64,000 bases of DNA from Streptomyces sp. NBC_00569 (GCF_036345255.1 NZ_CP107783.1:5319501-5383500); one strand, 5' to 3'. Positions 1 to 8,779 are shown, counted from the first letter of the stretch. Numbers and translations are program-made. The notes: a model not told the origin generated them from the letters alone.

Positions 1-1107
1 GACGGCGAGGAGCTGCTCGTGCCGGGCCGCGAGCGCCTCGTAACGGTCCTTCTCGCGCTCGGCCAGAGCGGCGATCCGGTCCTTCTCGGCGGAGAGTTCC
101 TCGGTGTGCTGTTCGGTGATCGTGGCGAGCTCGGCCGCGTGCTCCTCCTCGGCACGAGCGGTCTGCGCCTCATGCTCCTCGACGGTGCGGGCGAGCGTCT
201 CCGCGTGCTCCGTGGCGGCGCGCTCCGTCTCCTTGTCGCGCCGGTCGATCTCTTCCGCGTGCTCCGCGACGAGCTCGTCGTAGGGCCGCCGGTCGGTGAA
301 CGTCATCACGGCGCCGACCAGTTGGTCACCGTCACGCACGGGCGCCGTCGTCATGTCGACGGGCACCTGCGCGCCGCTCTTCGACCACAGGACCTGCCCG
401 CGCACCCGGTGCTTGCGCCCGGAGCGCAGGGTGTCGGCGAGCGGGGACTCCTCGTACGGGAACGGCTCGCCGTCGGCGCGTGAGTGGAGGACGAGCGCGT
501 GCAGTTCCTGCCCGCCCAGGTCGCTGGCGCGGAACCCGAGGATCTGCGCGGCGGCCGGGTTGACGAGCACGATCCGGCCGTCGGTGTCGGTGCCGACGAC
601 GCCCTCGGCGGCGGCACGCAGGATCATCTCCGTCTGGCGCTGCGAACGCGCGAGTTCGGCCTCGGTGTCGACGGTCCCCGACAGGTCGCGTACGACGAGC
701 ATCAGGAGCTCGGAGGCGCCGCTGCCGTAGCTCCCGCTCCCGTACGAGCTGTTGCCGTAGCCGTCGACGGCGTCGCGGCCGTCGGCGAGATTGGCGCTGG
801 TGACCTCGACGGGGAACTCGCTGCCGTCGGTGCGGCGGGCCATCATCCGGGTCGGCTTGGTGCGCCCGCGCTCGTCCGTGGTGTCGGGCCTGCGCATCGA
901 TCCGGGGATGAGCCGCGAGTCGAACTCGGGCAGCAGATCGAGCAGTCCGCGCCCCACGAGAGCGGTGCCCGGGGCCTCGAAGGCCTCCAGGGCGATGGTG
1001 TTCGCGTTGACGACGGTCCCGTTGGCGTTGACCAGCACCAGCGCGTCCGGGAGCGCGTCGAGTATGGCTGCGAGGCGAGCAGCGCCTCGGGATGGCCTGC
1101 TGCTCAC
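1..1107 (-). CDS. PAS-PAS coiled-coil sensor protein, 3' end outside window
   Basis: Translated on the minus strand from a GTG at 1107, this is the first 369 codons of a larger protein. Two PAS domains are readable, at about residues 10-125 (with a Gly/Ser/Tyr-rich insertion YGNSSYGSGSYGSG) and 145-250. A long Glu/Ala-rich coiled coil of roughly 110 residues then runs to the window edge. PAS-PAS-coiled-coil is the usual front half of a Streptomyces hybrid histidine kinase/response regulator. No kinase domain is visible because the gene leaves the window, so the output domain is inferred. No signal peptide or membrane segment is seen, so a cytoplasmic sensor of a small ligand, redox state or energy state is likely. 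Confidence 0.8.
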   Translation of the reverse strand, partial: MSSRPSRGAARLAAILDALPDALVLVNANGTVVNANTIALEAFEAPGTALVGRGLLDLLPEFDSRLIPGSMRRPDTTDERGRTKPTRMMARRTDGSEFPVEVTSANLADGRDAVDGYGNSSYGSGSYGSGASELLMLVVRDLSGTVDTEAELARSQRQTEMILRAAAEGVVGTDTDGRIVLVNPAAAQILGFRASDLGGQELHALVLHSRADGEPFPYEESPLADTLRSGRKHRVRGQVLWSKSGAQVPVDMTTAPVRDGDQLVGAVMTFTDRRPYDELVAEHAEEIDRRDKETERAATEHAETLARTVEEHEAQTARAEEEHAAELATITEQHTEELSAEKDRIAALAEREKDRYEALAARHEQLLAV

Positions 1108-1394
1108 GACGACGCTTCCTCCCTGATTACCGCACCTTGCCGACCGCGCGAGCCATCTTCCTACGTGGCTCGCGGCATGTCACGGGAGGGAGTCTACGGG
1201 CAGAGGTTGCGGTCGCGGCGCCGGATGAGAGGGAGGTCGCACGAGGAACATGTGCCCGTGGAATGAAGATGGGTGGGTGCGCGGCCCCACCCGGCCGCGT
1301 GACGGCGACGCATGCGCGGGCTTCTGCCTGTTCACAGGGTGTCCGGAGCGGCGCCGCGCCTTGGCACGTTCCCCACACAATGGCCCGCCCTCGT

Positions 1395-1844
1395 TCACCG
1401 ACCGGTCGCGGGCAGCACGGGAACGAGCCCCTGCCATCGCGAGATCTCACAGCCGTTGGTCCTCTTGTAGGTCGCGTCGACGGGCCGGCCGTGCCACGTT
1501 CCGGTGACGCGGGCCGTCGCGGGGCCTCCGTACTGCATCGTGCACCGGGCGTCCGACGAGAGCGGCGCGAACGGGTCGTGGCCGTTCGCCGACAGCTCGT
1601 CGAGCCGCGCGCACGCGTTCGCGGGTTCCGGATGGGTACCGCCCGAGGGCCCGCACTCCAGCTCGTACGTCCCGTCCCTTCCGTCACCCGTGCCGGTGAC
1701 GTAGACCCGTAGCTGGTCCTGGGCGGCGGGCCCGGCGAACAACTGGGGGAGGCCGAGCGGCCCCGTGTCGGCATGGGCGGCGGCGGGGACCGCGCAGAGA
1801 GCGGCGGCGGATGCGGCGGTGAGGGCGATGCGGCGCAGCAACAT
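1395..1844 (-). CDS. Secreted subtilisin inhibitor-like (SSI family) protease inhibitor
   Basis: A 149-residue preprotein with a clear Sec signal peptide (MLLRR, Ala-rich core, probable cleavage after AHA at 25). The mature part carries the SSI pattern: Tyr-Glu-Leu-Glu-Cys, Cys78, Cys101-Thr-Met-Gln-Tyr and the C-terminal Thr-Asn-Gly-Cys-Glu, giving two disulphides. By alignment with classic SSI (Cys-Pro-Met-Val-Tyr), the reactive P1 residue would be Met103 with Gln at P1', which predicts inhibition of subtilisin/chymotrypsin-like proteases. The ATG at 1844 is preferred over an upstream start because it begins the signal peptide and has GGAG six bases before it. Confidence 0.93.
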   Translation of the reverse strand: MLLRRIALTAASAAALCAVPAAAHADTGPLGLPQLFAGPAAQDQLRVYVTGTGDGRDGTYELECGPSGGTHPEPANACARLDELSANGHDPFAPLSSDARCTMQYGGPATARVTGTWHGRPVDATYKRTNGCEISRWQGLVPVLPATGR

Positions 1845-2084
1845 GAGGGGCTCCACGAATGAGTGGTGAAGAGAAGACCGGGGAACCGCACCGTCCCGAG
1901 CGGTTCCACCGCGTCTAACGCCGGGCGGCCCGCGATGTTGCGGTGGGCCGGGGAACACGAGGACGAACAGAAGTGCTTTGTCTCCAGCCTGGACGCCTAG
2001 TACCGTGGGGGCCGATTGGTGACACCGCGCGATGCTGTGTCATCATCTGGACGCACCACTCGCGCTCGCGCGGGGGGTCGTGCT

Positions 2085-2175
2085 GGAGGCGTCGCCTAGT
2101 CCGGTCTATGGCGCCGCACTGCTAATGCGGTTTGGGCCTTAAAGCCCATCGAGGGTTCAAATCCCTCCGCCTCCG
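2085..2175 (+). tRNA. tRNA-Ser (GCT)
   Basis: Cloverleaf with acceptor pair GGAGGCG/CGCCTCC, long variable arm typical of class II tRNAs, anticodon loop containing GCT, T-loop GTTCAAATC and discriminator G. The 3' CCA is not encoded. Confidence 0.97.
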
Positions 2176-2185
2176 CTCCAAGATC

Positions 2186-2219
2186 CGAAGCCCCGGTCCT
2201 GATGGACCGGGGCTTCGGC
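2186..2219 (+). terminator. Terminator after tRNA-Ser
   Basis: Perfect 15-bp stem (CCGAAGCCCCGGTCC and its complement) with a TGAT loop, ten bases after the tRNA. Only a short T-tract follows, as is usual in Streptomyces. Confidence 0.8.
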
Positions 2220-2361
2220 GTTTCAGACCCACAAGGCGGTGTTTGCCCAGCTCACAAGGGGTGCGGCGAACGGATTTCACATGACGGCGGCAGTCATGTA
2301 ATGTTCTTCCTGTCGCCGGGAACGGGCCGAAGGGGCCGGGACCGAGACAAAAACAGAACAA

Positions 2362-2434
2362 GCACTCGTAGCTTAACGGATAGAGCATCTGACTACGGAT
2401 CAGAAGGTTGCAGGTTCGAATCCTGCCGAGTGCA
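2362..2434 (+). tRNA. tRNA-Arg (ACG)
   Basis: 73-nt cloverleaf: acceptor GCACTCG/CGAGTGC, D-arm AGCTTAACGGATAGAGC, anticodon loop CTACGGA (ACG, decoding CGN through inosine made by TadA, encoded at 24.9 kb), T-arm GCAGGTTCGAATCCTGC, discriminator A. Confidence 0.97.
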
Positions 2435-2443
2435 CACAGATGA

Positions 2444-2471
2444 GAGGCCCCCGGAGAGATCCGGGGGCCTC
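2444..2471 (+). terminator. Terminator after tRNA-Arg
   Basis: 11-bp stem GAGGCCCCCGG/CCGGGGGCCTC with a six-base loop, ten bases after the tRNA and followed by TT. Confidence 0.75.
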
Positions 2472-2531
2472 TTGCGTTATGCGATGACGAGGTCTGGCCA
2501 TCCGACTTGGCGACCCCTTGGCCTGCGGCGC

Positions 2532-2663
2532 GTGAGGATCCGGCGCCCCGACAGGCAGGCGGTCGAGGACTGGGCGGCGTCCTGGGTGCTGCTCACGTTC
2601 TTTCTCCGGTTCGGGACCATGGTCATGCACGACAGGCCGATGGGCTGGATCGGCTCCGCGTGA
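2532..2663 (+). CDS. Possible small hypothetical ORF
   Basis: The 2472-2820 interval has no clear gene. The only candidate is a 43-codon reading frame from a GTG (or from an ATG at 2484) with host-like third-position GC and a hydrophobic centre (SWVLLTFFLRFGTMV). There is no good ribosome binding site and I recognise no family, so it may be a remnant or chance ORF. Confidence 0.2.
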   Translation: MRIRRPDRQAVEDWAASWVLLTFFLRFGTMVMHDRPMGWIGSA

Positions 2664-2820
2664 GCGCCGCAGTTGCCACCACGGCCGTGAGGGCTGCGGG
2701 GGCACTGGGGCGAGACGCGGCGGGCTCGAAAGCCGTAGTGACCTCGAAAGCGGTAGCGACAAGCACAGCGACGGAACTCTTCCCGTCGTGACGGTGTGCC
2801 TGACGTCGGCTGTGCCGCCG

Positions 2821-3684
2821 TCAGTGTGCGAAGTCGTACACGGCCCATTCGGTGAGGGGGACGTAGCCGATTCGTCGGTAGAGGGCGTTGCTGGTGGAGT
2901 TGGCCGGGTCTGCGTAGAGCGCGACCTCCTTGGCGCCCGCGGCCAGGGCGGCTCGGCTCACCTCGACCGTCACCGCGCCCGCGTAGCCGCGACCGCGGAG
3001 GTGGGCCGGGGTGTAGACGGGGTCCACCCGGACCATGCCGCCGACCGGCGAGGTCATGCCCGCCATGGAGACAGGGGTGCCGTCCGGGGTCTCCCAGAAC
3101 GTGTAGTGCTTGTCGCCGAAGCGGGTGTCGGCCCAGGTGTCGGCGTCGATGGTGACGTCTTCCCCTACGTCGGCGGCGAACTCACGGTGCCAGCGGAAGA
3201 GTTGCTCGCGGTCCTGTTCGCCCACGCGTCGTCCCCGGCCCGCCGGTACCGGCTCCGGTGCGGTGAGCGTGCCGAGGCGGTACAGACGGATCCGTGTGCT
3301 GAGTGTCGGCGTCGCGCCCGTGTGCCGCTGCCAGGACTCGGCGAAGGCGGTGGCGGTGTCGTGGGCCGCGCTCACGACGGGCAGGACGAGGCCGAGGCCG
3401 GCCAGACGGGCCGCGAGGGCGTCGGCGTCCGCGGGGGTGACGGGGGTGAGGCTCAGGGGACCGTGCCGGGTGCGGCGGTAGAAGACGGCGCGGACCTCGC
3501 CCGCTCGCTCCAGGGAGCCGAAGACGGGGGCATCGGCCCTGTACGCCTCCGCGCCGAGCGTTCGCAGTTTCTCGGTCGTCGTCAGCGGCGTGGTGTGCAG
3601 AGCGGGGCGGGAACGCAGGAAGTCCCCGGCTCGGGCGAGGAAGGCGTCGACGTCTTCGGTGAGGTGCCAGTCATCCGGTCGCAT
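2821..3684 (-). CDS. GNAT family N-acetyltransferase
   Basis: 287 residues. The C-terminal third (from about residue 219) is a typical GNAT fold: strand RVDPVYTP, the acetyl-CoA loop Arg-Gly-Arg-Gly-Tyr-Ala at 230-235, the helix after it, and the closing DPANSTSNALYRRIGY motif that contacts CoA. The N-terminal part is a second, poorly conserved GNAT-like half as in FR47-type enzymes. The substrate cannot be read from sequence. It stands alone, facing away from the tRNA genes. Confidence 0.85.
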   Translation of the reverse strand: MRPDDWHLTEDVDAFLARAGDFLRSRPALHTTPLTTTEKLRTLGAEAYRADAPVFGSLERAGEVRAVFYRRTRHGPLSLTPVTPADADALAARLAGLGLVLPVVSAAHDTATAFAESWQRHTGATPTLSTRIRLYRLGTLTAPEPVPAGRGRRVGEQDREQLFRWHREFAADVGEDVTIDADTWADTRFGDKHYTFWETPDGTPVSMAGMTSPVGGMVRVDPVYTPAHLRGRGYAGAVTVEVSRAALAAGAKEVALYADPANSTSNALYRRIGYVPLTEWAVYDFAH

Positions 3685-3716
3685 GCTTCATCGTTTCCGA
3701 TGTGCTCCCGCTCCGG

Positions 3717-3912
3717 CTAGAGCGTCAGGAACCAGACGATGATGCCGATCGGTACCAGTGCGCAGGTCAGGCCGGCGGTCAGGAGCGCGGCGGCGAGGGC
3801 CTTGAACGCCCTGTGGCGGCTGGGCCCGGCAGGCGGCGAAGCCCGTGAAGGCGGCGATCGCGAGGCACGGCAACGCGATGAAGAGGAAGCCGAGCGCTGC
3901 CACGGTCCCCAC
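3717..3912 (-). pseudogene. Small two-TM membrane protein broken by a frameshift
   Basis: Reading from the ATG at 3912 gives a good first membrane segment (MGTVAALGFLFIALPCLAI). Around 3830-3842 the hydrophobic reading switches frame: the in-frame continuation becomes Arg/Pro-rich, while the neighbouring frame reads ALLTAGLTCALVPIGIIVWF and stops at 3717. A one-base indel in the genome or the assembly explains this. Joined, the product would be about 65 residues with two membrane segments. Function unknown. Confidence 0.5.
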
Positions 3913-3994
3913 CCCTGATCACGGCCCCGAACCCGAACAGCAGGAACGTCCCGCAGCCCCGGCGATGTCAGTGCCCGGGAGTAGCGTCCTGGAC

Positions 3995-5002
3995 ATGACG
4001 TGGTGGTGCACCGGGGTGCGGTGGCGGGTCGGGGGCGGCCCCGCCCTGGGGTGGTACGGGGAGGGGAAGGGGGAGTGCGAGAGTCCCCTCGCCTTCGGGG
4101 ACGTGCTGGCTTTCCGGGCCGTGGGCGGGCGCAGATGTCTCGGGGTGTGGCGGTCCGGGCGGCGTACGCCGTGTCCGGCGGGTGCGGTGCTGTCCGGGCG
4201 GGGGACGCGCGCCCAGTGTGCCGAGTGCGCCGGGATCGACCGGGCGCACTCCGTCGCCGCGGACACGATGGCGGGCGACCCGAGGCCGTACCACGTGTAT
4301 CTCGCCTGGTTCGGGAGCGGGATGGTGAAGGTGGGGATCACCGGGGTCGGGCGCGGTTCCGCCCGGCTGCTCGAACAAGGGGCCGTCGCGTTCACGTGGT
4401 TGGGGCGCGGGCCGCTCATGGCGGCACGGCGGACGGAGGAGTTGCTGCGCAGCGCGCTCGGCGTTCCGGACCGGATTCCGTACGCGCAGAAGCGGGCCGT
4501 ACGGGCGGCGCTGCCCCCGGCCGGTGAGCGGGCCGCGGAGCTGGTGACGGCGCATGCCACGGCCGTCGCGCTCGCCGGGTGGCCCGAGTCGCTGGAGCGG
4601 CTTCCGTGCGAGGTGGTCGACCACGCGGAGATCTTCGGGATCGAGGGCGGAACAGGGACGGGAAGCGGGACGGGGGCCGGGACAGAGGGCGGGGTAGGGG
4701 CCGGGCGGCTCGGGGGCGTGGGGGTCGTCGTGAGCGAGCTGGTCGAGGGCGGGGTGGTCATCGGAACGCTGGTCGCCGCCGCGGGGCCGGATCTGCATCT
4801 CGTGGAGCGAACGGGGCCTCCCCCGATCGAGCGAAGCCGAGAGCTTGCGGAAGCGCGGCGGCTCGTGGTCGACACCCGGCTGCTCGGCGGGTGGCAGCTG
4901 GAGGCGTTGGGGAAGGCGGAGAGAGCGGCGGCGGACGTGGTGTCCTCCGTGCCGGTGAAACCGGTGAAAGAGGCGTCCGCGCTGCAGGGTGGGCTGTTCT
5001 GA
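3995..5002 (+). CDS. DUF2797 family protein
   Basis: 335 residues, start chosen at the ATG giving MTWWCTG, the usual opening of this actinobacterial family (an in-frame ATG at 3965 is possible). It has a Cys-rich middle (CxxxxC-type pairs near CPAG and CAECAG) followed by YHVYLAWFGSGMVKVGITG, which looks like the core of a GIY-YIG-type fold. Residues about 215-235 are a Gly/Thr repeat. The family has no established function that I know. It is a single gene between opposite-facing neighbours. Confidence 0.75.
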   Translation: MTWWCTGVRWRVGGGPALGWYGEGKGECESPLAFGDVLAFRAVGGRRCLGVWRSGRRTPCPAGAVLSGRGTRAQCAECAGIDRAHSVAADTMAGDPRPYHVYLAWFGSGMVKVGITGVGRGSARLLEQGAVAFTWLGRGPLMAARRTEELLRSALGVPDRIPYAQKRAVRAALPPAGERAAELVTAHATAVALAGWPESLERLPCEVVDHAEIFGIEGGTGTGSGTGAGTEGGVGAGRLGGVGVVVSELVEGGVVIGTLVAAAGPDLHLVERTGPPPIERSRELAEARRLVVDTRLLGGWQLEALGKAERAAADVVSSVPVKPVKEASALQGGLF

Positions 5003-5136
5003 GCGGCATCGGCCGGCCCGTCCTCCCGCCGGGCGGGGAGAGGGCGGCAGGCTTCGTCGACCGAATGGTCAAGTCTCGCTTCCCGTAGGGCAATGGGGGT
5101 GGACACCGTCCGTCGCCGGGCCGCATCGTGAGGGAC

Positions 5137-5529
5137 ATGAGTGATCACGGAGTAGCGCCTGTCGGGCCGGAGAGCGGCGCCGGTCCTGCCCGTACTGTCC
5201 GGCCCGTGCCCGTCTTCGAACCGCCTTACTACGCCGCCGTGTTCACCTCGGTGCGCACGCCGGGGGACAACGGATACGGAGCGACCGCCGAGCGGATGTC
5301 GGAGCTGGTCAGCGAGATACCAGGGTTCCTGGGGGAGGACTTCGCGGCCTCCGAGAGCGGGCTGAGGATCACCGTCGCCTACTTCCGGCACGAGGAAGGG
5401 CTCAAGGAGTGGGCCGGGAACAGGGAGCACCGGGAGGCCCAGCGGCGCGGCCGCGCCGAGTGGTACGAGAGCTACTCGCTCCATGTCGCCAAGGTCGAAC
5501 GGAGTCACGGATTTGAGCGCGGAGAGTAA
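5137..5529 (+). CDS. Antibiotic biosynthesis monooxygenase-like (ABM) domain protein
   Basis: About 130 residues with one ferredoxin-like ABM domain: strand YYAAVFTSVRT, the helix ERMSELVSEIPGFLG, ITVAYFRHEEGLKEW and the terminal HVAKVERSH strand. Members are small dimeric monooxygenases or isomerase-like proteins; the substrate is unknown. Its last 47 bases overlap the amidohydrolase that follows, so the two are probably translated together. Confidence 0.75.
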   Translation: MSDHGVAPVGPESGAGPARTVRPVPVFEPPYYAAVFTSVRTPGDNGYGATAERMSELVSEIPGFLGEDFAASESGLRITVAYFRHEEGLKEWAGNREHREAQRRGRAEWYESYSLHVAKVERSHGFERGE

Positions 5530-6436
5530 CGCGGAGAGCGGCGCGACGGGCGGCGGCGAGGCGGAGCGGGTCGCCCGGTTCCGGGAGCGGCACGGCCTGG
5601 CCGGGATCGTCGACGTGCACACGCACTTCATGCCCGAGCGGGTCCTGAAGAAGGTGTGGGAGTACTTCGACGCCGCGGGGCCACTGACCGGGATGGCCTG
5701 GCCCATCGCGTACCGGGAGGAAGAGGAGCAACGGCTCGCGCGGCTCCGGGAGTTCGAGGTGCGGGCTTTCACGTCCATGCTCTATCCGCACAAGGCCGGC
5801 ATGGCCGAGTGGCTCAACGGGTGGGCCGTCGACTTCGCGCGCCGGACCCCCGGCTGTCTGCACACGTCGACGTTCTTCCCCGAGCCGGGCGTCGACCGGT
5901 ACGTGCGCGAGGCCGTCGAGGCGGGCACGCGCGTCTTCAAGGCGCATGTGCAGGTCGGGGCCTACGACCCGAACGACGCACTGCTCGACCCCGTGTGGGG
6001 AATGCTCGCCGACGCCCGTGTCCCCGTGGTCATGCACTGCGGCTCGGGACCCGCGCCCGGCAAGCACACCGGGCCCGAGCCGGTCGCCCGGCTGCTCGCC
6101 CGGCATCCGCGGCTCCCGGTGATCGTGGCCCACATGGGGATGCCCGAGTACACGGACTTCCTCGACCTGGCCGAGCGGTACGAGGAGGTGCGCCTCGACA
6201 CGACGATGGCGTTCACCGATTTCAGTGAACGATTTGCCGCGTTCCCCCGCGGCGAGCTGGCCCGGCTCGCCGATCTCGGTGACCGGATCCTGCTCGGCAC
6301 CGACTTCCCCAACATTCCGTACCCCTATGTCCACCAGCTGGAGGCCCTGGAGCGGCTCGGCCTCGGGGAGGAGTGGCTGCGGGCCGTGTGCCACGGGAAC
6401 GGGGCACGGCTGTTCGGCCTTGCTCCCTCGGGCTGA
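5483..6436 (+). CDS. Amidohydrolase family (amidohydrolase 2 / ACMSD-like) metal-dependent hydrolase
   Basis: 317 residues forming a TIM-barrel hydrolase: metal-binding Asp-Val-His46-Thr-His48 after strand 1, VMHCGSG on strand 5, IVAHMGMPEY on strand 6 and the catalytic LLGTDFP (Asp274) on strand 8. The family includes decarboxylases and hydrolases of cyclic or aromatic acids. The ATG at 5483 lies inside the preceding ABM gene, and a TTG at 5513 is an alternative. Coupling to a monooxygenase-like gene suggests a two-step catabolic or detoxifying pair (inference). Confidence 0.8.
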   Translation: MSPRSNGVTDLSAESNAESGATGGGEAERVARFRERHGLAGIVDVHTHFMPERVLKKVWEYFDAAGPLTGMAWPIAYREEEEQRLARLREFEVRAFTSMLYPHKAGMAEWLNGWAVDFARRTPGCLHTSTFFPEPGVDRYVREAVEAGTRVFKAHVQVGAYDPNDALLDPVWGMLADARVPVVMHCGSGPAPGKHTGPEPVARLLARHPRLPVIVAHMGMPEYTDFLDLAERYEEVRLDTTMAFTDFSERFAAFPRGELARLADLGDRILLGTDFPNIPYPYVHQLEALERLGLGEEWLRAVCHGNGARLFGLAPSG

Positions 6437-6462
6437 CGCCTCCCTGAGCGCCCGCTGTGCGT

Positions 6463-6503
6463 TTCTCAGGGAATTCACAGGTTGCCGAAAGCCGGTTCTC
6501 AGA
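6463..6503 (+). promoter_or_regulatory. Phased direct repeats, likely OmpR-family response-regulator site
   Basis: TTCTCAGG at 6463, TTCACAGG at 6474 and TTCTCAGA at 6496. The CAG triplets are spaced 11 and 22 bp, one and two helical turns. This is the arrangement expected for a tandem-binding OmpR/PhoB-type regulator, and it sits 23 bp before such a gene. The same 0/11/33 spacing recurs at 8721-8757. Confidence 0.55.
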
Positions 6504-6525
6504 GCGGGCGCGCAAGGTGTGGAAC

Positions 6526-7275
6526 ATGACCGCGACCTCGCCCCAGGGGCGTACCGAACTGCTGAGGCCGGACGGGAGCCCCGTCCGGGTCCTCGTCGTG
6601 GACGACGAACAGTCGATCACCGAGCTGCTCTCCATGGCCCTGCGCTACGAGGGCTGGCAGATCCGCAGCGCCGCGGACGGGATGGGCGCGGTGCAGACCG
6701 CGCGCGAGTTCCGGCCCGACGCCATCGTGCTCGACATGATGCTGCCCGACATGGACGGCCTGTCCGTGCTCGGCCGGCTGCGGCGCGAGCACCAGGATGT
6801 GCCGGTGCTCTTCCTGACCGCGAAGGACGCCGTCGAGGACCGGATCGCCGGGCTCACGGCCGGCGGCGACGACTATGTGACCAAGCCGTTCAGCCTGGAG
6901 GAGGTCGTCGCCCGGCTGCGCGGGCTCATCCGCCGCTCGGGAGCGACCGACCGGCGCAGCGAGTCCGTGCTCGTCGTGGGTGACCTGACGCTCGACGAGG
7001 ACAGTCACGAGGTGTCGCGAGGCGGGGACGGCATCCATCTGACCGCCACCGAGTTCGAGCTGCTTCGCTATCTGATGCGCAACCCGCGCCGGGTCCTGAG
7101 CAAGGCGCAGATACTGGACCGCGTCTGGAGCTACGACTTCGGCGGCCAGGCCAACGTCGTGGAGCTGTACATCTCGTACCTGCGCCGGAAGATCGACGCC
7201 GGGCGCGAGCCGATGATCCACACGCGGCGCGGCGCCGGATATCTCATCAAGCCCGCTGTGCCCGTCGCTTCATGA
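6526..7275 (+). CDS. OmpR-family two-component response regulator
   Basis: 249 residues. Receiver domain (about 20-135) with the acidic pair Asp26/Asp27, phosphoacceptor Asp70 in AIVLDMMLPDMDG, FLTAKD and the TKPF lysine. The winged-helix DNA-binding domain (about 150-245) contains LTATEFELLRYL and ELYISYLRRKID, and ends RRGAGYLIK. The start is the ATG at 6526, with the receiver starting 20 residues later. The stop overlaps the kinase start by four bases (ATGA). Probable direct targets are its own promoter and the glycosyltransferase gene, from shared upstream repeats. Confidence 0.93.
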   Translation: MTATSPQGRTELLRPDGSPVRVLVVDDEQSITELLSMALRYEGWQIRSAADGMGAVQTAREFRPDAIVLDMMLPDMDGLSVLGRLRREHQDVPVLFLTAKDAVEDRIAGLTAGGDDYVTKPFSLEEVVARLRGLIRRSGATDRRSESVLVVGDLTLDEDSHEVSRGGDGIHLTATEFELLRYLMRNPRRVLSKAQILDRVWSYDFGGQANVVELYISYLRRKIDAGREPMIHTRRGAGYLIKPAVPVAS

Positions 7276-8753
7276 GCGGGCGGCGGCAGCCGCGCAGCCT
7301 GCGCAAGCGGCTCGTCATCACGGCTGTCGCGCTGATCGCCCTGGTGTGCGCGGTCATCGGGACGGTGACCACGATCGCGCTGCACACCTATCTGTACGAC
7401 CAGCTCGACAAGCAGGTGCGCGGCGCCGTCGTCCAGTCGACGGGCGGTCCCGGTCCGGAGCGACAGGCGCAGAACCTGAACTTTCTCGGCGGTCCGAGCA
7501 GGCCGGGCACCATCGGCGCACTCGTCGAGTCCGACGGAAGCGTCACCGAGGCCGCGAAGAGTGTCGCCGACCGGGACAACCCGATCGTCCCGCTGACGGG
7601 CGCGCAGATCACCGCGCTGGAGAACGTGCCGCAGGACGGGGAGACGCACAGCGTCAGCGTGCCCGGGCTCGGCGACTACCGGATCTCCTCGAAGCCGGGC
7701 GGAAACACCGTGGTCGGCCTGCCCGAGACCGAGGTGCAGGACACGCTCAGCACCCTCATCGTCGTGGAGATCAGCGTCACCGCGGCCGGTCTCGTCGCCG
7801 CGTCGCTCGCCGGCGCCGCCATGGTCGGCGTGGCCCTGCGGCCCCTGCGCCGCGTCGCGTCCACCGCGACCCGCGTCTCCGAACTCCCCCTGCACAGTGG
7901 CGAAGTGGCCCTCCACGAACGGGTCCCCGACACCGAGGCCGACCCGCGCACCGAGGTCGGCCAGGTCGGCGCCGCCCTCAACCGCATGCTCGACCATGTG
8001 AACGGAGCGCTGGAGGCCCGTCAGCAGAGCGAGACGCGCGTGCGTCAGTTCGTCGCGGACGCCAGCCACGAGCTGCGTACCCCCCTCGCCTCGATCCGCG
8101 GCTACGCCGAGCTCACCCGGCGCGGCCGTGAGGAGACCGGGCCCGACACCCGGCACGCGCTCGGCCGTATCGAGTCCGAGGCCCACCGCATGACCGGGCT
8201 CGTCGAAGATCTGCTGCTGCTCGCGCGACTCGACTCCGGCCGCCCCCTGTCGTACGAGGCGACCGACCTGTCGCCGCTGGTCGTGGACGCGCTGAGCGAT
8301 GCCCGCGCGGCCGGCCAGGACCACGCGTGGCGGCTCGAACTGCCGGACGACCCCGCTCTCGTGCTCGCCGACGGGCCGCGCATCCACCAGGTGCTCGTGA
8401 ATCTCCTGGCCAACGCCCGTACGCACACGCCGCCGGGCACCACCGTGACCGCGCGCGTGCACCGGCACGGGCCGTGGGTCTGCCTGGACGTCCAGGACAA
8501 CGGCCCCGGCATACCGCCCGAGCTGCTCCCGCACGTCTTCGAGCGGTTCGCGCGAGGCGACACCTCCCGCTCCCGGGCCCACGGCTCGACCGGTCTCGGC
8601 CTCGCCATCGTGCAGGCGGTCGCGGCCGCGCACGGCGGCGCGGTGACGGTCGACAGCGTGCCCGGCCGGACCGTGTTCACCGTCCATCTGCCGGCGTGTG
8701 CCGAACCCGTCACGCACTCACAGGCGGGCCACAGTCTCACCACACAGGTCTGA
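7272..8753 (+). CDS. HAMP-type sensor histidine kinase
   Basis: 493 residues: membrane helix 1 (about 13-37), an extracellular loop of about 125 residues, membrane helix 2 (about 162-187), HAMP (190-250), phosphoacceptor H-box with His266 in DASHELRTPLASI, then the ATPase domain with VNLLANARTHTP (N box), DNGPGIPPE (G1) and STGLGLAIV (G2). It is the cognate kinase of the overlapping regulator. The extracellular domain has no match I recognise, so the signal is unknown. Downstream envelope glycosylation genes point to a cell-surface stimulus. Confidence 0.93.
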   Translation: MSGRRQPRSLRKRLVITAVALIALVCAVIGTVTTIALHTYLYDQLDKQVRGAVVQSTGGPGPERQAQNLNFLGGPSRPGTIGALVESDGSVTEAAKSVADRDNPIVPLTGAQITALENVPQDGETHSVSVPGLGDYRISSKPGGNTVVGLPETEVQDTLSTLIVVEISVTAAGLVAASLAGAAMVGVALRPLRRVASTATRVSELPLHSGEVALHERVPDTEADPRTEVGQVGAALNRMLDHVNGALEARQQSETRVRQFVADASHELRTPLASIRGYAELTRRGREETGPDTRHALGRIESEAHRMTGLVEDLLLLARLDSGRPLSYEATDLSPLVVDALSDARAAGQDHAWRLELPDDPALVLADGPRIHQVLVNLLANARTHTPPGTTVTARVHRHGPWVCLDVQDNGPGIPPELLPHVFERFARGDTSRSRAHGSTGLGLAIVQAVAAAHGGAVTVDSVPGRTVFTVHLPACAEPVTHSQAGHSLTTQV

Positions 8754-8757
8754 CAGG
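8718..8757 (+). promoter_or_regulatory. Second set of phased CAG(G) repeats before the glycosyltransferase
   Basis: TCACAGG (CAG at 8721), CCACAGT (CAG at 8732), an extra CACAGG (8745) and TGACAGG (CAG at 8754), overlapping the end of the kinase gene. Offsets 0/11/33 match those at 6467, 6478 and 6500. This suggests a second promoter under the same regulator. Confidence 0.5.
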
Positions 8758-8779
8758 GCAGTTGGCGAATGTCGGTGTC

